From Gaiellasilicea sp963791905 (GTDB lineage Bacteria; Actinomycetota; Thermoleophilia; Gaiellales; Gaiellaceae), in assembly GCA_963791905.1 (NCBI GenBank), contig CAWBTX010000005.1, forward strand, positions 1,116,001-1,180,000: a stretch of 64,000 nucleotides of DNA, written 5' to 3'. The notes under the pieces are model-generated. The model worked only from the letters and a program-made list of their open reading frames with translations. It was not told the origin of the DNA and did no database searches. The translations under genes and the position numbers were made by a program. Of this stretch, positions 58,509 through 64,000 are shown one piece after another. Numbering within the stretch: the stretch's first letter is position 1; every line of letters begins with the position of its first letter.

Positions 58509-59387
58509 TCAGTACTCCAGGCGGTAGACCGGGACGAGGCGTTTTTCGGCCTCCGTGTCGATGTGCGCGATCACCTCGACGTACGGCTCGAGCCCGGAGC
58601 CGTGGAGCTTCGCCTTCAGCAGCTCGTCGACCTGGTAGAGGCCGGCCGAGTTGTTCATCACGATCTCGATCATCACCGGGCGGGACTCACCGTCCTTGAT
58701 CGCGACCTCGTCGATCGCGGCCGCCGAGAGCGAGTGCATCGAGACGCGACCGCGCTCGAACGGGATGCGGGAGCGTCCCTCCGCCATGTCGAGCGCATCG
58801 GCGACGCGCAGGATCCCCGCCTCGAGCGAGAGCGGCTGCCCATCGGCGCGGTGGCTGGTGATCGCCTGCAGGACTTCGGAGACGATGACCGTCAGCTCGG
58901 GCTCTTCGTAGATCCCCGTGAGGAGCTCGCGCAGCTTCGGCTCTGCCAGGAAGAGGGAGAAGTCCTCGTGGCCCTCGCGGTGCACCGACATGCCGACGCA
59001 GTGCAGGAGCGCGGAGAGCGTCACGACCATCTCCGCGTCCTCCCGCTCGAGCCCGTAGTCGGTGACGACGGAGGTCTCGACGCCGTGCTTGAAGAACTGG
59101 CGGAGGATCTTGAGCGCGATGTTCGCCACGATCTGGATGTGCACCCACGAGTGGTCGTTGATCTCCAGCCGGACGACAGCGTTCACGTTCGTGACGTGCC
59201 ACCACGCCTTCAGCTGACGGTCGGCGTTCACCCGCTCCATCAGCCGGCGCAGCTTCCGGTTGCCGCGGACGGGGAGGTTGATGTGCATCTTCTCGATGGC
59301 CTGCGCCGGTGTCAGCCGCGTCTCGCGAACGGCCTCCTCGTCGACCGGCTCGTCGATCCGCTGCTCGGTCTCGGGGTCGAGGCTCAC
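58509..59387 (-). CDS. HD-superfamily phosphohydrolase-like protein (HD aspartate replaced)
   Basis: 292 residues resembling a family of metal-dependent HD-fold hydrolases. First histidine region: INDHSWVHIQIVANIALKIL. The signature where HD is expected reads ALLHCVGMSVHREGHEDF, so the metal-binding aspartate is a cysteine. A further LRVADALDMAEGRSR motif supports the fold. Activity may be lost or altered. The frame is open far upstream, but the GTG at 59387 overlaps the preceding gene by GTGA and was chosen. Nucleic acid or nucleotide binding is only a guess. Confidence 0.82.
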   Translation of the reverse strand: MSLDPETEQRIDEPVDEEAVRETRLTPAQAIEKMHINLPVRGNRKLRRLMERVNADRQLKAWWHVTNVNAVVRLEINDHSWVHIQIVANIALKILRQFFKHGVETSVVTDYGLEREDAEMVVTLSALLHCVGMSVHREGHEDFSLFLAEPKLRELLTGIYEEPELTVIVSEVLQAITSHRADGQPLSLEAGILRVADALDMAEGRSRIPFERGRVSMHSLSAAAIDEVAIKDGESRPVMIEIVMNNSAGLYQVDELLKAKLHGSGLEPYVEVIAHIDTEAEKRLVPVYRLEY

Positions 59388-60091
59388 GCCGGCTCGGCCT
59401 CGGTCTCGATCGCGACGGTGTCGCCGCGGAGGTGGAAGTACATGAGCGTCCAGGCGAGCGCGAGGAACGGGGTGATGAGGCTGTTCGCGACGAAACCGCC
59501 GATCCAGTTCTGGAGGAACGTCGGCAGGAACGCGAACACCGAGATGAAGAGCACCTGCGCAACGAGCGCCAGGAGCACGGTGACGACGATGACGCCGAAC
59601 ACCGTCCACCCGTGCCCCTTGACGAGGTGCCACGAACGCCGCAGGGCGTCGGTCGCTCCAAGTCGTTCGAGCACCACGACGGGCGTGACGAGCACCCAGC
59701 GCGTGAGCAGGAAGAGGCCGGGAACGATCAGGAGCACGAAGCCGAGCGCGATCCCGACGCCCGCGAGCAGCCCCGCGACAAGCAGGGGCACGAGCGCGGA
59801 TCGAACGCGGCGATACGTCGCTTCGATGTCTTCGTCGGCGCGCCCGTCGCGGACGTCGGCGACCGTGGCGGTGAGCGCTCCCTGCACCCACAGCGAGCCG
59901 ACGAGCGCGGCGAGAAGGCCGATGAGGCTCCAGAACGCCGCGAAGGCGTCGTCGGCATCCGTCCGCGCGTCCGCCGCGATCGCGGAGAGGAGGTTCAGGA
60001 CGATGAACACCGCCGCGGCAGTGAGGAAGAAGCGCACGAAGAAGCGCTGATAGAGCTCGAACGCCTGCGAGAGGACGCCCCCGACGGTCAC
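59384..60091 (-). CDS. Multi-pass membrane protein (YciC/GDPD-membrane-domain-like)
   Basis: 235 residues with about six helices, including FFLTAAAVFIVLNLLSAIAA near the N-terminus and LGFVLLIVPGLFLLTRWVLV in the middle. The TDALRRSWHLVKGHGWTVFG loop is characteristic of bacterial membrane proteins annotated as glycerophosphodiester phosphodiesterase membrane domain or DUF975-like. It is coupled to the HD-family gene by a 4-base overlap. Function unknown. Confidence 0.75.
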   Translation of the reverse strand: MTVGGVLSQAFELYQRFFVRFFLTAAAVFIVLNLLSAIAADARTDADDAFAAFWSLIGLLAALVGSLWVQGALTATVADVRDGRADEDIEATYRRVRSALVPLLVAGLLAGVGIALGFVLLIVPGLFLLTRWVLVTPVVVLERLGATDALRRSWHLVKGHGWTVFGVIVVTVLLALVAQVLFISVFAFLPTFLQNWIGGFVANSLITPFLALAWTLMYFHLRGDTVAIETEAEPA

Positions 60092-60190
60092 GCGCGAAAT
60101 CTACGTGCTGGGGAGCGATCGGCACGGATTCGGCACACGCCTGTTACTCGAACGCCGGTTGTTGCCCGCTACCGTCACCCCACCCATCGA

Positions 60191-60212
60191 GGGGTGGGGG
60201 GTGGGTGGTGGG
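60191..60212 (+). other. G-rich tract with G-quadruplex potential
   Basis: Runs of 4, 6, 3 and 3 G separated by 1-4 bases (GGGGTGGGGGG, then TGGGTGGTGGG). The preceding CACCCCACCC can instead pair with it as a hairpin. It lies on the template strand for both flanking leftward genes, within the 206-base spacer 60092-60297, which holds no gene. Confidence 0.5.
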
Positions 60213-60297
60213 TCCCGGAGTGGCACGGCGCGCTCGGACGGTCGCCCCCAGCACGGGAGCGCACCGCGCCGCCGCCGATGGCCGCGACCGCCGCCCC

Positions 60298-62103
60298 TCA
60301 GACGGCCTCGGCCCAGTCGCCGTACAGGCTCGTGTAGAGACCCCGGCTCGCGATCAGCTCGTGGTGCGTGCCCTGCTCGACCACGCGTCCGTGCTCGAGG
60401 ACGACGATCACGTCGGCCTCGCGGATGGTCGAGAGCCGGTGCGCGATCACGAACGCGGTCCGCCCCGCGAGCAGCCGCCGCAGCGCCCGATCGATCTGGC
60501 GCTCGGTGCCGATGTCGACGGACGACGTCGCCTCGTCGAGGATCAGGATCCGGGGATCCGCCAGCAGCGCCCGCGCGAACGCGACGAGCTGGCGCTGCCC
60601 GAGTGAGAGGCGCGTGCCGCGCTCGCCGAGCTGCGTCTCGTAGCCGTCCTCGAGCTCGAGGATGAACCGGTGCGCGCCGACCGCCTCGGCCGCGGCGGCC
60701 ACCTCCTCGGGTCGCGCGCTCGGCCGCGCGAACGCGATGTTCTCGGCGATCGTCCCGCCGAAGAGAAACCCTTCCTGCGGAACGATCCCGAGCTGCCGGC
60801 GCAGCGAGTGCTGGGTCACCTCCCGTAGATCGTGGCCGTCGATCGAGATGGCGCCTTCGGTTGGGTCGTAGAAGCGCGCGAGCAGCTTCGCGATCGTCGA
60901 CTTGCCCGCGCCGGTGTGTCCGACGAGCGCAGCGGTCGTGCCGGCGGGGATGTCGAGATCGAGCCCGTGGAGCACCTCCGGGAACTCCGACCCGTACGTG
61001 AAGCGCACGCCGTCGAAGCGGACGTGCCCCTCGATCCGCGGCAGCTCGCGCGCGTCGGGACGGTCGACGACCTGGGGCTTCTCGTCGAGCACGCCGATGA
61101 TCTTGTCGAGCGCCGCGATCGCGGACAGAAACGTGTTGTAGAGCTGCGAGAGCTGCTGGATCGGGTCGAAGAAGTTCGAGAGGTAGAGCGCGAACGCGAA
61201 GAGCGTGCCGGTCGTCATGTCCCCCTCGTAGACGAGCCAGCCGCCGTACCCGAACACGATCGCGGTCGCGAGCGACGAGAGCAGGTCGACGGTGGGGAAG
61301 TAGATGCCGTTCAGGACGACCGTCTCGTAGTTCGCCCCTCGATAGCGGTCATTGACCCCGTGGAACGCCTGCTGCTGCACCGGCTCGCGCGTGAACGACT
61401 GCACGACGCGCATCCCGGCGATGTCCTCCGCGAGCGTCGCCGTGACCAGGCCGAGACGCTCGCGCACGTTCCGGTAGGCCCGGTTGGAGCGGCTCCGGAA
61501 CCACGCGGTCGCGAGCGCCATCAGCGGCAGCACCGTCAGCGTCGCGAGCGCGAGGCGCCAGTCGAGGAGGAAGAGGACGACCGCGGTGCCGCAGAGCAGG
61601 AGCGTGTTCTGGATCAGGCTCGTCACGCCGTCGGTGACCAGCTGGTCGAGCGCCTCGACGTCGTTCGTGATCCGGCTGATGATGACACCGGCCCGGTTGC
61701 GCTCGTAGAACCCCAGCGAGAGGCGCTCGAGATGCCCGAAGAGGCGGTTGCGGAGGTCGGCCAGGACCCGCTCGCCGACCCAGCCGGTGAGGTAGGTGTT
61801 GGCGGACGAGAGCACGAGGGCGACGACGGCCGCCAGGAGGAAGAGCGCGACGATCCAGGTCAACCGGGTCAGGTCGAGCTCTTCGATGCCCTCGTCGATC
61901 GCGAGCTTGGCGAGGTACGGCGGCGCGAGCGCGACCAGCGTGTAGAGGAGCAGGGTGGCGAGCGCGAGCGCGGTCCGCCCGCGGTACGGCAGCGTCAGCC
62001 CGACGAGGAGACCGAGCCGTCGCCGTGTGCGCCGCCACGACCAGTCGCGCACCTGGCCGCCGCGCTCCTCCGAGAGATGGCCCCCGGGCTGCCAGACCTT
62101 CAT
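60298..62103 (-). CDS. ABC exporter half-transporter (MdlB/MsbA type) 2
   Basis: 601 residues: six membrane helices (about 30-320), then an ATPase with Walker A GHTGAGKSTIAKLLA, signature RLSLGQRQLVAFARALL and Walker B ILILDEATSSVD. The signature reads LSLGQ rather than LSGGQ, a common variation in one partner of heterodimers. The ATG overlaps the stop of the upstream half-transporter by 4 bases, so the two probably form a heterodimeric exporter of drugs, lipids or peptides. Confidence 0.93.
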   Translation of the reverse strand: MKVWQPGGHLSEERGGQVRDWSWRRTRRRLGLLVGLTLPYRGRTALALATLLLYTLVALAPPYLAKLAIDEGIEELDLTRLTWIVALFLLAAVVALVLSSANTYLTGWVGERVLADLRNRLFGHLERLSLGFYERNRAGVIISRITNDVEALDQLVTDGVTSLIQNTLLLCGTAVVLFLLDWRLALATLTVLPLMALATAWFRSRSNRAYRNVRERLGLVTATLAEDIAGMRVVQSFTREPVQQQAFHGVNDRYRGANYETVVLNGIYFPTVDLLSSLATAIVFGYGGWLVYEGDMTTGTLFAFALYLSNFFDPIQQLSQLYNTFLSAIAALDKIIGVLDEKPQVVDRPDARELPRIEGHVRFDGVRFTYGSEFPEVLHGLDLDIPAGTTAALVGHTGAGKSTIAKLLARFYDPTEGAISIDGHDLREVTQHSLRRQLGIVPQEGFLFGGTIAENIAFARPSARPEEVAAAAEAVGAHRFILELEDGYETQLGERGTRLSLGQRQLVAFARALLADPRILILDEATSSVDIGTERQIDRALRRLLAGRTAFVIAHRLSTIREADVIVVLEHGRVVEQGTHHELIASRGLYTSLYGDWAEAV

Positions 62104-63866
62104 GCGCTCTCCCGCAGCAGGCCCTGCAGGAGCCCGTGCTCGTGGATCTCCCGGTAGACGGCGTTCGTGGCCAGCAGCTCGGCCTGCGTCCCGCGCGCCG
62201 CGATCCGGCCGTGGTCGAGCACGACGACCTCGTCGGCCAGCGCGATGGTCGAGAGCCGGTGGGCGATGATGATCGTCGTCCGCCCGCGCATCGCCTCGGT
62301 GAGGCCGGCTCGGATCTTCGCCTCGGTCGTCGCGTCGACGGAGGCCGTCGCGTCGTCGAGGATGAGGATGCGCGGGTCGATCACGAGCGCCCGCGCGATC
62401 GCCAGCCGCTGGCGCTGCCCGCCGGAGAGCGTGATCCCGCGCTCGCCGATAACGGTGTCGTACCCCAGCGGCAGCGCCTCGACGAACTCGTGCGCCTGCG
62501 CCGCCCGCGCGGCCTGCTCGACCTGCTCGTCGGTCGCATCGCGCACGCCGAACGCGATGTTCTCGCGCACCGTGGCCGAGAAGAGGAACGGATCCTGCGA
62601 GATGACGCCGATCTCGCGCCGGAGCGAGCGGCGCGTGACGTCGCGCACATCGACGTCGTCGACGAGCACCCGCCCCTCGGAGGCGTCGTAGAAACGCGGC
62701 ACGAGCGCCGCGAGCGTCGTCTTGCCCGAGCCGGTGTGGCCGATCAGCGCGATCGTCCGGCCGGGAGCGACGTCGAGCTCGATGTCGTGCAGGACGGGCC
62801 GGTTCTCCGCGTAGCCGAAGCCGACGCGCTCGAAGCGGATCGCGCCGGGGCCGGGCGAGAGTTCGGTCGCGCCGACGCGATCCTCGACGCCCTCAGGCTC
62901 GTCCATCACCTCGAAGATCCGCTCGCCGGCAGCGGTCGCGCGCTGCGCCTGGCCGATCCACATGCCGAGGCTCCGCAGCGGCACGATCAGCATCGCGAGG
63001 AGCAGGTTGAAGATGAAGAACCCGCTCAGCGAGAGCGACCCGGCGACGACCATGCGCCCGGCCGCGAGCAGCACCGCCCCCTGGGCGAGCAGCGGCAGGA
63101 ACGAGAGCAGCGGCACGTAGAGCGCGCGCTGCCTGAAGGCGCGCACCGTCTCGTTGAAGACGGCGCCCGAAGCGCGCTCGAACTCAGCCTGCCGGCGGTC
63201 CTCCTGCGCGAACGCCTTGACGACGTGCACGCCGACGATCGACTCCTCCGCGACCGTGGCCACCTCACCGAGCCGCTGCTGCACGTCCCGGAGCACCGGG
63301 TGGGAGACGTGGCTGTAGCGGTACGCGACGGCGACGATCAGCGGCGTGATCGCCAGCGCGATCAGCGCGAGGCGCCACTCGACGAAGAACAGGACGACCA
63401 TCACGGAGAGCACGGTCAGTGCGTGCTGGAAGAAGAAGATGAGGCCGAAGCCGAGGAAGAAGCGCACGGACTGGAGGTCCACGGTCGCGCGCGACATCAG
63501 CTGTCCGGTCTGGTGGCGGTCGTAGAAGCCGAACGAGAGCCGGAGGAGGTGAGCGTAGAGGCCCTCGCGCATGTCCTTCTCGATGCCGAGCGCCTGCCGG
63601 CCCGAGATGAGGCGGCGGCCGACCATGAGCGCCGCCTTCACGATCCCGACGGCGACGATCGCAGCGACGACCCAGGCGAGCGTCCCCGTGCCGTCGCGGT
63701 CCTCGATGCTGTCGATCGCCACGCCGACGAGGAGCACGATCCCGATCGCGGCGGCCTGCGACAGGACGGCGAGGATCGTCGAGACGGCCAGCGAAGCCCT
63801 GTACGGCTTCAGGAAGCGCAGAAGCCGGATGAACGTCTGCCGATATGGGGTGCCCTGCTCGCTCAC
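62100..63866 (-). CDS. ABC exporter half-transporter (MdlA type) 1
   Basis: 588 residues with six helices and an ATPase having Walker A GHTGSGKTTLAALVP, canonical signature TLSGGQRQRLAIARALV and Walker B ILILDDATASVDATTE. The residue after Walker B is Asp (LDDA) where the partner has the catalytic Glu (LDEA), so only one of the two ATP sites is fully catalytic, as is typical of heterodimeric exporters. First gene of a leftward pair, divergent from the gene at the right edge. Confidence 0.93.
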   Translation of the reverse strand: MSEQGTPYRQTFIRLLRFLKPYRASLAVSTILAVLSQAAAIGIVLLVGVAIDSIEDRDGTGTLAWVVAAIVAVGIVKAALMVGRRLISGRQALGIEKDMREGLYAHLLRLSFGFYDRHQTGQLMSRATVDLQSVRFFLGFGLIFFFQHALTVLSVMVVLFFVEWRLALIALAITPLIVAVAYRYSHVSHPVLRDVQQRLGEVATVAEESIVGVHVVKAFAQEDRRQAEFERASGAVFNETVRAFRQRALYVPLLSFLPLLAQGAVLLAAGRMVVAGSLSLSGFFIFNLLLAMLIVPLRSLGMWIGQAQRATAAGERIFEVMDEPEGVEDRVGATELSPGPGAIRFERVGFGYAENRPVLHDIELDVAPGRTIALIGHTGSGKTTLAALVPRFYDASEGRVLVDDVDVRDVTRRSLRREIGVISQDPFLFSATVRENIAFGVRDATDEQVEQAARAAQAHEFVEALPLGYDTVIGERGITLSGGQRQRLAIARALVIDPRILILDDATASVDATTEAKIRAGLTEAMRGRTTIIIAHRLSTIALADEVVVLDHGRIAARGTQAELLATNAVYREIHEHGLLQGLLRESA

Positions 63867-63926
63867 GCTCGGAATGTAGCTGGGTGGTTGTCTTGCTCCG
63901 GCGCGGCGCGCGGGCGAGGATGACCC

Positions 63927-64000
63927 ATGGAGTTCGTGCCGTCGGACGTGTTCGGCGAGGACTACCTCTACTTCTACGAGGCGTGGCTCGACGACGAGCT
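63927..64000 (+). CDS. Partial gene at right edge, possibly a SAM-dependent methyltransferase
   Basis: An ATG at 63927 opens a frame that runs off the window: MEFVPSDVFGEDYLYFYEAW and four to five more residues. A DYLYFYE opening resembles the start of some class I methyltransferases, but too little is visible to assign it. It is divergent from the exporter genes, with a 60-base spacer. Confidence 0.4.
   Translation, partial: MEFVPSDVFGEDYLYFYEAWLDDE

Noticed and set aside
1..64000. CRISPR array, prophage or complete insertion sequence
   Set aside because: No regularly spaced repeats, cas genes, phage structural genes or transposase genes were seen; the only mobile-like feature is the palindromic element at 21.9 kb.

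Overview
The window is 64 kb of very GC-rich bacterial DNA with tightly packed genes. Most neighbouring genes in operons overlap by 4 bases (ATGA, GTGA or TTGA), GTG and TTG starts are common, and the few good promoters have a TTGAca-like -35 and a TAnnnT -10. The division/wall cluster has no ftsA, and MurE carries the DNPR motif of meso-diaminopimelate enzymes. Together with the many small secreted proteins this suggests an actinobacterium, perhaps of the deep-branching Thermoleophilia (Gaiella/Solirubrobacter type). That placement is an inference from gene content and style, not from a marker gene.

Layout. 1-12.1 kb: the dcw cluster ftsI(partial)-murE-murF-mraY-murD-ftsW-murG-murC-murB-ftsQ-ftsZ, with a separate promoter for ftsZ. 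12.2-16.7 kb: glycine cleavage genes gcvT-gcvH-gcvPA-gcvPB, with gcvH frameshifted. 16.7-28.9 kb: a VapBC toxin-antitoxin pair with three 10-bp operator repeats, RlmN, a threonine aldolase, a serine hydrolase followed by a palindromic MITE-like element, a Ca2+/H+ antiporter, endonuclease IV, GluRS and a frameshifted M3-like peptidase. 29.0-37.9 kb: one long operon with its own promoter, coding for a Liv-type ABC importer (substrate-binding protein, two ATPases, two permeases), an alpha/beta hydrolase, an acyl-CoA ligase, a TetR regulator, a KAS III-like condensing enzyme and a MaoC hydratase. It looks like uptake plus CoA-dependent catabolism of an unknown compound. 38-49.7 kb: secreted proteins, a 1307-residue cyclase/ATPase/TPR protein built like mammalian soluble adenylyl cyclase, an orphan Flp pilin, a dipeptidase, a metal-efflux/ArsR pair and a YcnI-like protein. 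49.9-54.1 kb: tRNA-Glu, a TetR regulator, then an envelope module made of four 11-bp direct repeats, an Asp-rich secreted protein, a cupredoxin, an OmpR-type response regulator, its sensor kinase and a second Asp-rich protein. 54.1-64 kb: a cyclodeaminase-like protein, an ECF sigma factor with a small partner gene, two paralogous cell-surface proteins each with its own terminator, tRNA-Gln, an HD-family protein lacking the HD aspartate, two ABC exporter half-transporters and the start of one more gene.

A notable property of this sequence is a set of +1 frame changes. At least a dozen lie between 50.7 and 54.1 kb, in the two-component system and its flanking genes, and single ones occur in gcvH, the M3-like peptidase, the ECF sigma factor and its neighbour. 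The encoded residues stay well conserved on both sides of each junction, so sequencing or assembly insertions are more likely than gene decay. The reading frames of these genes should be treated as provisional.
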